Source of the DNA: an uncultured Bacteroidales bacterium
GTDB taxonomy: Bacteria; Bacteroidota; Bacteroidia; Bacteroidales; UBA932
Assembly (NCBI GenBank): GCA_949297365.1
Contig: CASFSL010000040.1
Span: 62,001 to 126,000 of the forward strand
Direction: 5' to 3'
DNA length: 64,000 bases
Shown here: one piece after another, positions 52,809 to 64,000 of the stretch
How the letters are laid out: every line of letters starts with the position of its first letter
How positions within the stretch are numbered: position 1 is the stretch's first letter
The notes under the pieces: model-generated
Database searches by the model: none
Seen by the model: the letters and a program-made list of their open reading frames with translations, nothing else
What the model was told of the DNA's origin: nothing
Position numbers and translations under genes: made by a program

Positions 52809-52932
52809 TTTTTAGGGTTTAGGACCGGCAGATTCAAGGAGTGCGACGAATGAGCACCGGAGCTTACTTCTGTAAGTGAGGATGCGAATAAGGAGCAGCG
52901 ACGCAGAAGGTGCCGTCACTAAGCCCTAAAAA
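52809..52932 (+). repeat. Long-hairpin element abutting tRNA-Trp, long form
   Basis: Arms TTTTTAGGGTTTAG (52809-52822) and CTAAGCCCTAAAAA (52919-52932) pair with one G-T/mismatch position and continue inward through GGCA/TGCC. The interior holds AGATTCAAGGAGTGCGACGA, a small hairpin CTTAC-TTCT-GTAAG, and AGCAGCGACGCAGAAGGTGC. The 3' arm ends exactly at the first base before tRNA-Trp. Compared with the 51247-51325 element it carries about 37 extra nucleotides in the middle. Confidence 0.8.
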
Positions 52933-53003
52933 AGGGACATAGTTCAAGGGTAGAATAGCGGTCTCCAAAACCGTTGATGGGCGTTCGAATCGCTCTGTCC
53001 CTG
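52933..53003 (+). tRNA. tRNA-Trp (anticodon CCA)
   Basis: 71 nt. Acceptor AGGGACA/TGTCCCT, anticodon arm CGGTCTCCAAAACCG with CCA, T-arm GGGCGTTCGAATCGCTC; discriminator G. It lies 81 bp before secE, the usual tRNA-Trp to secE order. Confidence 0.95.
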
Positions 53004-53084
53004 CAAGATACCGGGTTGTTACGGACCCGGCATTTTAACCGGCTTAAGGCAAGCTTCCGGCTGAAAGCCGACAAACATTTAAAA

Positions 53085-53279
53085 ATGAGCAGAATTTCAG
53101 TTTACTTCAAAGAGTCGTACAAGGAACTGACTCAAAAGGTCAGCTGGCCTACATGGAACCAGCTTCAGAGTTCGGCTATTGTGGTGATGGTGGCCTCGGT
53201 CATCCTCGCTGCGATAATTTTCCTTATGGACTTCGTGTTCAGACATCTGATGACCACGATCTATAACTTATTGTATTAG
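53085..53279 (+). CDS. secE: Protein translocase subunit SecE
   Basis: 64 residues from the ATG at 53085; the frame is open further up into the tRNA, which is not coding. Amphipathic N-terminal helix with the SecE motif YKELTQKVSWPTWNQLQSSA, then one membrane helix (about 33-58). It stabilises SecY in the inner-membrane translocon. It is 5 bp before nusG. Confidence 0.93.
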   Translation: MSRISVYFKESYKELTQKVSWPTWNQLQSSAIVVMVASVILAAIIFLMDFVFRHLMTTIYNLLY

Positions 53280-53284
53280 TCGCA

Positions 53285-53839
53285 ATGGCAGAGCTTGAGA
53301 AGAAATGGTATGTCATCCGGGTCGCCGGAGGTAAGGAGAAGAAAGCCAAGGAGTATATCGAATCCGAGATTAAAGCTCTCGGACTTGACAACTACGTGGC
53401 TCAGATTCTCATTCCCACCGAGAAGATCTATCAGGTGAGAAACGGTAAGAAAGTAAGCAAGGAGAGCATCTTCTTTCCGGGCTACGTGCTTATCGAGGCC
53501 CATCTGACTGGAGAGCTGCAGCACATCATCAGAAACGTACCCCACGTATCAGGTTTCCTCACAGAGAGACAGGGTAAGGACAAGGAGCCCATACCCCTGA
53601 GACCTTCCGAGGTCAACAGGATACTCGGTATCGTAGACGAGCAGCTTGAGCAGGATGAGGAAAATATCACTCCCTTCGTTATCGGAGAGGCTGTCAAGAT
53701 TACCGACGGACCGTTCAACGGTTTTGACGGTACTATCGAGGAGATTATCCAGGATAAGAAGAAGCTCAAGGTCATGGTCAAGATATTCGGACGCAAGACT
53801 CTTTTGGAACTGAATTTTGTTCAAGTAGTTAAAGAATAA
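53285..53839 (+). CDS. nusG: Transcription termination/antitermination factor NusG
   Basis: 184 residues. The NGN domain begins [20 protein letters not shown], with [12 protein letters not shown] and [12 protein letters not shown]; a C-terminal KOW domain has [18 protein letters not shown]. It binds RNA polymerase and couples it to Rho or the ribosome. Confidence 0.97.
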   Translation: MAELEKKWYVIRVAGGKEKKAKEYIESEIKALGLDNYVAQILIPTEKIYQVRNGKKVSKESIFFPGYVLIEAHLTGELQHIIRNVPHVSGFLTERQGKDKEPIPLRPSEVNRILGIVDEQLEQDEENITPFVIGEAVKITDGPFNGFDGTIEEIIQDKKKLKVMVKIFGRKTLLELNFVQVVKE

Positions 53840-53853
53840 ATCAAGTAGTAATT

Positions 53854-54300
53854 ATGGCTAAAGAAATTGCCGCATTTATTAAATTGCAGATAAAAGGCGG
53901 TGCCGCAAATCCTTCACCTCCGGTAGGACCGGCCCTCGGTTCGAAGGGTGTGAACATCATGGATTTCTGCAAACAATTCAATGCCCGTACTCAGGACAAA
54001 GCCGGAAAGGTGCTGCCTGTAATTATTACAGTCTACAGTGACAAATCCTTTACTTTTGTTGTAAAGCAGCCCCCTGTTGCCGTACAGATCAAAGAAGCCG
54101 CCAAGCTCGCCAAAGGCTCATCCGAGCCCAACCGCAGCAAGGTAGGTTCCCTCACCTGGGATCAGGTAAAGGCCATCGCTCAGGACAAGATGCCTGACAT
54201 GAACGCCTTCACCCTGAAGTCTGCGATGAAGATGGTAGCCGGTACTGCCAGAAGTATGGGTGTTACAGTAACGGGAACATTTCCTGAAGATATAAAATAA
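53854..54300 (+). CDS. rplK: 50S ribosomal protein L11
   Basis: 148 residues. The family start is [20 protein letters not shown] followed by [19 protein letters not shown]; the C-terminal rRNA-binding domain ends [14 protein letters not shown]. Part of the GTPase-associated stalk base. Confidence 0.98.
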   Translation: MAKEIAAFIKLQIKGGAANPSPPVGPALGSKGVNIMDFCKQFNARTQDKAGKVLPVIITVYSDKSFTFVVKQPPVAVQIKEAAKLAKGSSEPNRSKVGSLTWDQVKAIAQDKMPDMNAFTLKSAMKMVAGTARSMGVTVTGTFPEDIK

Positions 54301-54309
54301 TCACACGCT

Positions 54310-55011
54310 ATGAGTAAATTGACAAAAAACCAGAAGACAGCTGAAGAGAAGGTTGATTTCGGGAAACAGTACAGACTCCTGGAGGCATGCAGACTGGTAA
54401 AGGAGACCAACTATGCCAAGTTTGACGCATCCGTGGACCTCGCTGTCCGTCTCGGTGTTGACCCCCGTAAGGCCAACCAGATGGTACGTGGCGTTGTGAC
54501 GCTTCCGCACGGAACAGGAAAGGTTACCCGCGTACTCGTTCTCTGCACCCCCGATAAGGAAAATGAAGCCCGTGAGGCAGGTGCCGATTATGTAGGTTTG
54601 GACGAATTCGTCGAGAAAATCAAAGGCGGCTGGACCGATGTCGATGTCATCATCTGTACACCCTCCGTCATGGGTAAGGTAGGTGCCCTGGGCCGTATCC
54701 TCGGTCCCCGCGGCCTGATGCCCAACCCCAAGACAGGTACAGTGACCATGGAGATCGGCAAGGCTGTCAAGGAAGTGAAGGCCGGTAAGATCGACTTCAA
54801 GGTGGACAAGACCGGTATCGTTCACGCAGCCATCGGCAAAGTATCCTTCAATGCCGAGCAGCTCGCCGAGAACGCACAGGAGCTTCTCAACACCATCGTC
54901 AAACTGAAACCTCAGTCCCTGAAAGGAACTTACGTGAAGAGCATCTTCATCTCTTCCACTATGAGCCCCGGTATTTGCATAGATTCCAAAACTTTCAGTG
55001 CTGCTGAATAA
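54310..55011 (+). CDS. rplA: 50S ribosomal protein L1
   Basis: 233 residues. Recognised by [33 protein letters not shown] and [20 protein letters not shown]1 forms the mobile stalk at the E site and in many bacteria represses its own operon by binding the mRNA leader. Confidence 0.98.
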   Translation: MSKLTKNQKTAEEKVDFGKQYRLLEACRLVKETNYAKFDASVDLAVRLGVDPRKANQMVRGVVTLPHGTGKVTRVLVLCTPDKENEAREAGADYVGLDEFVEKIKGGWTDVDVIICTPSVMGKVGALGRILGPRGLMPNPKTGTVTMEIGKAVKEVKAGKIDFKVDKTGIVHAAIGKVSFNAEQLAENAQELLNTIVKLKPQSLKGTYVKSIFISSTMSPGICIDSKTFSAAE

Positions 55012-55023
55012 TATTAGAGTATC

Positions 55024-55548
55024 ATGAGAAAAGAGGAAAAAGCACAGATTATAGATCAGGTTGCGGCTCAGCTTTCTGAGACTCCCAACTTCTATGTAAC
55101 CGATATATCGGGCCTCAACGCGGAAAACACCACAGCTCTCCGCAGGGCTTGCTTTGAGAAAGAAATCAAACTGATGGTCGTAAAGAACACTCTCTTCATC
55201 AAGGCTCTTGAGAAGATTGAAGGAGAGGCTGTCGAGGCCATCAAGCCCATCATGGAAGGCTCTTCCGCCATTATGTTCACCACCACCCCCAACACACCCG
55301 CCAAGCTCATCAAGGAATACGGTGAGAAAATGGGCAAACCGGTGCTGAAGGGAGCGTATGTTCAGGATTGCGCCTACATCGGTGCTGAGAACCTCGAGGT
55401 TCTCGTCAACATCAAGTCCCGTGAGGAACTCATCGGAGACATCATCGGTCTGCTGCAGTCTCCTGCACGCAACGTTATCTCCGCTCTGCAGGCATCTGCC
55501 GGCGGCAAGGTTGCAGGACTTGTCAAGACCTTATCGGAAAAAGAATAA
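55024..55548 (+). CDS. rplJ: 50S ribosomal protein L10
   Basis: 174 residues. The N-terminal rRNA-binding domain shows FYVTDISGLNAENTTALRRA and VVKNTLFIKALEKI; the C-terminal helix binds L7/L12 dimers. The gap to rplL is 32 bp. Confidence 0.97.
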   Translation: MRKEEKAQIIDQVAAQLSETPNFYVTDISGLNAENTTALRRACFEKEIKLMVVKNTLFIKALEKIEGEAVEAIKPIMEGSSAIMFTTTPNTPAKLIKEYGEKMGKPVLKGAYVQDCAYIGAENLEVLVNIKSREELIGDIIGLLQSPARNVISALQASAGGKVAGLVKTLSEKE

Positions 55549-55580
55549 AAATAAAACAAACAATTTAATAATTAGAAATC

Positions 55581-55958
55581 ATGGCAGATATCAAAAAATT
55601 TGCGGAAGAATTAGTTAACCTCACTGTTAAAGAAGTTCAAGAACTCGCACAGGTTCTGAAAGAGGAGTATGGAATTGAACCTGCAGCAGCTGCAGCCGTA
55701 GCTGTAGCCGCTCCCGCAGCAGGCGGAGCAGCCGCTGAGGCTGAGCAGACTCAGTTCGATGTTATCCTGACCTCTGCAGGACAGGCTAAACTCCAGATCG
55801 TGAAGGTCGTTAAGGAGATCACCGGCCTTGGTCTGAAGGAAGCTAAGGAGCTCGTTGACAAGGTTCCCGCCCCTGTAAAGGAGAAAGTATCCAAAGCTGA
55901 AGCTGAACAGGTAAAAGCACAACTCGAAGAAGCCGGCGGAGAAGTTGAAGTTAAATAA
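55581..55958 (+). CDS. rplL: 50S ribosomal protein L7/L12
   Basis: 125 residues. An N-terminal dimerisation domain, an Ala-rich hinge (about 35-52) and the C-terminal factor-binding domain [40 protein letters not shown]. It recruits elongation factors. Confidence 0.98.
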   Translation: MADIKKFAEELVNLTVKEVQELAQVLKEEYGIEPAAAAAVAVAAPAAGGAAAEAEQTQFDVILTSAGQAKLQIVKVVKEITGLGLKEAKELVDKVPAPVKEKVSKAEAEQVKAQLEEAGGEVEVK

Positions 55959-55990
55959 ACATACCCTATCCCGCTGACGGGGAAAATTCA

Positions 55991-56023
55991 GGTTTAGGGT
56001 CCGACAGGACTCTAAACCTTTTT
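55991..56023 (+). terminator. Attenuator-like terminator between rplL and rpoB
   Basis: GGTTTAGGGTCC (55991-56002) and GGACTCTAAACC (56007-56018) form a 12-bp stem with one G-T type mismatch and a GACA loop, followed by TTTTTG and a second T-run. It fits a partial terminator that lowers rpoBC transcription relative to rplJL. No promoter is obvious between it and rpoB. Confidence 0.7.
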
Positions 56024-56063
56024 GTCGTTTTTTCAAGTTTATCTTCAACCAAAACCGGACACA

Positions 56064-59000
56064 ATGGCGCAAAACCTTAACAATCAACGAATTTCATTCG
56101 CATCTTCCAAGACTCTTCTCGAATATCCCGATTTCTTGGAGGTACAGCTGAAGTCTTTCAAGGACTTCTTCCAGCTGGACACCACACCTGAAAACCGCCG
56201 TAATGAAGGACTGTTCAAAGTATTCCAGGAAATATTTCCTATTACCGACACCAGGAACAATTTCGTCCTGGAGTTCGTGGACTATTTCATCGACCCTCCA
56301 CGCTACTCGGTAGATGAATGCCTGGACAGAGGTCTGACCTACAGCGTCCCTCTGAAAGCCAAACTGAAACTCTACTGTACGGATCCCGAGCATGAGGACT
56401 TCGACACCTCCATACAGGACGTATATCTCGGCACTATCCCGTACATGACTGAGAGAGGCACCTTCGTCATCAACGGCTCCGAGCGCATCGTAGTATCACA
56501 GCTGCACCGCTCCCCGGGAGTATTCTTCGGACAGAGCATCCATGCCAACGGAACAAAGCTCTACTCGGCCAGGATCATTCCGTTCAAGGGATCATGGATA
56601 GAATTCGCTACTGACATCAACAATGTCATGTACGCATACATCGACCGCAAGAAGAAACTGCCGGTCACAACCCTTCTGAGGGCCATCGGATTCGAGAGCG
56701 ACAAGGAGATCCTCGATATCTTCGGACTTGCACGTGAGGTGCAGGCCACCAAGGAAGAGCTCACAAAGAACATAGGTTCAAAACTGGCCGCCCGCGTCCT
56801 CAAGACATGGAACGAGGACTTCGTGGACGAGGACACCGGAGAAGTGGTGTACATCGAGAGGAACCAGATAGTAGTGGACCGTGAGACCATTCTGGATGAA
56901 AACAACATAGAAGACATACTGGATGCCGGTGTAAGTACGATTCTGATCCACAGGGACGACGTGGACCTGAGCGACTATACTATCATATTCAACACCCTCC
57001 AGAAAGACGTCTGCAACTCGGAAAAGGAAGCCGTGTTCTACACCTACAGGCAGTTGCGCAACTCCGAACCGCCTGACGAGGCCACAGCCAGAGACGTTAT
57101 CGACAAGCTGTTCTTCTCCGACAAGCGCTACGACCTCGGCGAGGTGGGACGCTACCGTCTCAACCGCAAACTGGGTCTTACCACCCCGGCAGACGTAAGG
57201 GTCCTGACCAAACAGGACATCATAGAGATCATCAAGTATCTTATCCAGCTTATCAACAGCAAAGCCGCCATTGACGATATCGACCACCTGAGCAACCGCC
57301 GCATCAGGACTGTCGGCGAGCAGCTCGCCAACCAGTTCAGCGTCGGACTCACCCGTATGGCCCGTACCATCAGGGAGAGGATGAACGTGAGGGACAATGA
57401 GGTCTTCGTTCCCACCGACCTCATCAACGCCAAGACCCTCTCGTCCGTGATCAACTCCTTCTTCGGCACCAGCCAGCTGTCCCAGTTCATGGACCAGACC
57501 AATCCCCTGGCCGAGATGACACACAAGCGCCGTCTGTCAGCCCTCGGTCCCGGCGGTCTCTCCAGAGACAGGGCAGGCTTCGAGGTACGTGACGTACACT
57601 ACACCCACTACGGCCGTCTCTGCCCTATCGAGACTCCCGAGGGTCCTAACATCGGTCTGATATCCTCCCTCTGCGTATACGCCCGGATCAACGATCTCGG
57701 CTTCATCGAGACTCCCTACAGAAAAGTGGAGAACGGCAAGGTGAACATGAGCCCCGAGGGCTGCGTCTACATGAGTGCAGAGGAAGAGGAGGACAAGATG
57801 GTGGCACAGGCCAACATACACCTTGACGACGACGGAAATATCCTCGACGAGCGCATCAGCTGCCGTCACGAGGCCGACTTCCCCGTAGTCACCAAGGATC
57901 AGGTCCACTACATGGACGTGGCCCCGAACCAGATAGCATCCATCGCAGCATCCCTGATTCCGTTCCTGGAGCATGACGACGCCAACCGCGCCCTCATGGG
58001 ATCCAACATGATGCGCCAGGCTGTGCCTGTCATCCGTCCCGAGGCTCCTATCGTCGGCACAGGTCTGGAGAAAGCCGTAGCCCGCGACTCCCGCACACAG
58101 GTTGTGGCCGAAAGAGAGGGCGAGGTAGTCTATGTGGATGCCCGCGAGATACATGTCAAGTACGACCGCACCGAGGCGGAGAAGTTCGTAAGCTTCGCTC
58201 CGGATGTGACTGTATACCATCTGCCCCTCTACAGGAAGACCAACCAGAGCACTTCCATCCATCTGAAGCCCATCGTGAGAAAGGGCGAGAGAGTACATGC
58301 CGGTCAGGTACTTACGGAGGGATACGCCACACAGGGCGGTGAGCTTGCTCTCGGACGCAACCTGAAAGTGGCCTTCATGCCCTGGAAGGGATACAACTTC
58401 GAGGACGCCATCGTGCTTTCCGAAAGGATTCTCCGCGAGGACATCTTCACATCCATCCACGTGGACGAGTACATCATGGAAGTCCGTGACACCAAGAGAG
58501 GTATGGAGGAACTCACCTCCGATATCCCCAATGTCAGCGAGGACGCCACCAAGGATCTGGACGAGCACGGTATCATCAGGGTCGGCGCACATGTCGAGCC
58601 CGGCGACATCCTCATCGGTAAGATTACTCCTAAGGGAGAGAGCGATCCCTCACCGGAGGAAAAGCTCCTGCGGGCCATCTTCGGAGACAAGGCCGGTGAC
58701 GTAAAGGACGCCTCCCTGAAGGCATCCCCTTCCCTCTCCGGTACCATCATCGGCAAGAGACTCTTCTCCCGCGTGGCCAAGGAACCCGGCAAGCGCGGCA
58801 AGACAGCGCCCAAGGAAGAGCTGGTAAGGGCAGAGGAGGACTTCACCGAGAAGACCACCGCTCTCCGCAAGCTCTTCATAGACAAGCTTGTCACCCTTAC
58901 CAAGGACCGCAAGAGCAACGGTGTGTCAGACCTCTACGAGACAGAACTGATACCCAAGGGCACGGCATTTACCCGCGCCATGCTGGAGAACATCAAGTAT

Positions 59001-59882
59001 GAGGACGTCAATCCGGCCAAGTGGACTTCCGACAAGACGGCCAACAACCAGATCAAGACCCTCATCAACAACTACCTTATAGCATATAAGGAATACGACG
59101 CTGAGCTCAAGCGTATCAAATACAACCTCACCATCGGAGACGAGCTTCCCTCCGGCATCATGCAGCTTGCCAAGGTGTATGTGGCCAAGAAGAGGAAGAT
59201 CCGCGTAGGTGACAAGATGGCCGGACGTCACGGTAACAAGGGTATCGTGGCCAAGGTGGTGAAGGACGAGGATATGCCTTTCCTCGATGACGGAACCATC
59301 GTGGACATCGTCCTCAATCCTCTGGGTGTGCCTTCGCGTATGAACCTCGGACAGATCTACGAGACCGTGCTCGGATGGGCCGGCAAGGAGCTGGGCCTGA
59401 AGTTCAGCACCCCGATCTTCGACGGAGCTTCCCTCGACCAGATCTGCGAGTACACCGACAAGGCCGGTCTGCCCCGCTACGGAAAGACCCGCCTGCGTGA
59501 CGGCGGCTCCGGAGAGTATTTCGACCAGCCCGCGACTGTCGGCGTGATCTACATGATCAAGCTGGGTCACATGGTGGACGACAAGATGCACGCCCGTTCC
59601 ATCGGTCCCTACTCCCTCATCACCCAGCAGCCTCTGGGAGGTAAGGCACAGTTCGGAGGCCAGCGTTTCGGAGAGATGGAGGTTTGGGCCCTCGAGGCAT
59701 TCGGAGCATCCAATGTCCTGCAGGAGATCCTCACCATCAAGTCCGACGACGTTACCGGACGCTCGCGCGCATACGAGGCCATCGTCAAGGGCGACCCCAT
59801 GCCGACCCCCGGCATCCCCGAGTCCCTCAACGTGCTTCTGCATGAGCTGCGCGGCCTGGGCCTGAGCATTAAATTAGATTAA
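56064..59882 (+). CDS. rpoB: RNA polymerase beta subunit
   Basis: 1272 residues from the ATG at 56064 ([20 protein letters not shown]); the frame opens 14 codons earlier, but inside terminator sequence. Motifs include [20 protein letters not shown], the rifampicin region [20 protein letters not shown] with [31 protein letters not shown], and near the C terminus [16 protein letters not shown] and [20 protein letters not shown]. The rifampicin-pocket residues read as wild type (Gln, Asp, His and Ser present). Confidence 0.98.
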   Translation: MAQNLNNQRISFASSKTLLEYPDFLEVQLKSFKDFFQLDTTPENRRNEGLFKVFQEIFPITDTRNNFVLEFVDYFIDPPRYSVDECLDRGLTYSVPLKAKLKLYCTDPEHEDFDTSIQDVYLGTIPYMTERGTFVINGSERIVVSQLHRSPGVFFGQSIHANGTKLYSARIIPFKGSWIEFATDINNVMYAYIDRKKKLPVTTLLRAIGFESDKEILDIFGLAREVQATKEELTKNIGSKLAARVLKTWNEDFVDEDTGEVVYIERNQIVVDRETILDENNIEDILDAGVSTILIHRDDVDLSDYTIIFNTLQKDVCNSEKEAVFYTYRQLRNSEPPDEATARDVIDKLFFSDKRYDLGEVGRYRLNRKLGLTTPADVRVLTKQDIIEIIKYLIQLINSKAAIDDIDHLSNRRIRTVGEQLANQFSVGLTRMARTIRERMNVRDNEVFVPTDLINAKTLSSVINSFFGTSQLSQFMDQTNPLAEMTHKRRLSALGPGGLSRDRAGFEVRDVHYTHYGRLCPIETPEGPNIGLISSLCVYARINDLGFIETPYRKVENGKVNMSPEGCVYMSAEEEEDKMVAQANIHLDDDGNILDERISCRHEADFPVVTKDQVHYMDVAPNQIASIAASLIPFLEHDDANRALMGSNMMRQAVPVIRPEAPIVGTGLEKAVARDSRTQVVAEREGEVVYVDAREIHVKYDRTEAEKFVSFAPDVTVYHLPLYRKTNQSTSIHLKPIVRKGERVHAGQVLTEGYATQGGELALGRNLKVAFMPWKGYNFEDAIVLSERILREDIFTSIHVDEYIMEVRDTKRGMEELTSDIPNVSEDATKDLDEHGIIRVGAHVEPGDILIGKITPKGESDPSPEEKLLRAIFGDKAGDVKDASLKASPSLSGTIIGKRLFSRVAKEPGKRGKTAPKEELVRAEEDFTEKTTALRKLFIDKLVTLTKDRKSNGVSDLYETELIPKGTAFTRAMLENIKYEDVNPAKWTSDKTANNQIKTLINNYLIAYKEYDAELKRIKYNLTIGDELPSGIMQLAKVYVAKKRKIRVGDKMAGRHGNKGIVAKVVKDEDMPFLDDGTIVDIVLNPLGVPSRMNLGQIYETVLGWAGKELGLKFSTPIFDGASLDQICEYTDKAGLPRYGKTRLRDGGSGEYFDQPATVGVIYMIKLGHMVDDKMHARSIGPYSLITQQPLGGKAQFGGQRFGEMEVWALEAFGASNVLQEILTIKSDDVTGRSRAYEAIVKGDPMPTPGIPESLNVLLHELRGLGLSIKLD

Positions 59883-59913
59883 GTATAGTATTTGATTAAT
59901 AGAATTCCAACAT

Positions 59914-64000
<4,087 letters not shown>

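Overview
The window looks like a chromosomal segment of a high-GC member of the Bacteroidales (Bacteroidota), possibly close to Alistipes/Rikenellaceae. By eye the coding DNA is roughly 55-60% G+C. Several genes have the Bacteroidota promoter pattern (TTTG, about 19-20 bp, TAnnTTTG), and the lineage-typical content includes a TonB-type outer membrane protein, the bat aerotolerance operon, a BACON lipoprotein and type B L31. The assignment to a genus is inference. Almost all of the window is core housekeeping sequence; accessory DNA is confined to a few short islands.

Layout. 1-1834: the end of a PASTA-domain membrane protein and rluD. 1831-7256, minus strand: a large outer membrane beta-barrel protein, ruvC, serS, rpmA and rplU. 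7448-9077, plus: an ATPase and a zinc-less sirtuin. 9174-11183: a BACON-like lipoprotein, a repeat-rich gap and rpmE. 11322-22874, minus: a tightly packed ten-gene run (moxR, a DUF58 gene, a membrane protein gene, batA, a batB-batC fusion, batD, batE, glmM, a NamZ/DUF1343 gene, a lipoprotein gene). 22944-25638, plus: truA and an exbB-exbD-tonB energy-transduction set. Then come an orphan FtsX-type permease, rluB and era. 29.0-36.1 kb is mixed: parC, aroK and a compositionally different AAA+ gene lie between two decayed gene-poor tracts that are diverged copies of each other. 36.1-48.9 kb holds aroE, an rRNA methyltransferase, lysS, recJ, threonine aldolase, two tandem MFS transporters, ssb, purA and dxs. 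49.3-50.9 kb has a broken M23 peptidase gene and two tandem secreted proteins of unknown function. 51.0-64.0 kb is the informational cluster: tRNA-Thr, Tyr, Gly, Thr, tuf, tRNA-Trp, secE, nusG, rplKAJL, rpoB and rpoC, the last cut by the window end.

The most unusual signals are not genes. (1) Two related long-hairpin elements sit directly against the 5' ends of tRNA-Gly and tRNA-Trp and share conserved inner motifs. (2) A nested, symmetric 253-bp repeat structure lies at 10599-10851. (3) Two homologous decayed tracts bracket parC-aroK and a foreign-looking membrane AAA+/TerB-like gene. I found no CRISPR array, rRNA gene, intact insertion sequence or prophage. All of this rests on reading the sequence; no database search was run.
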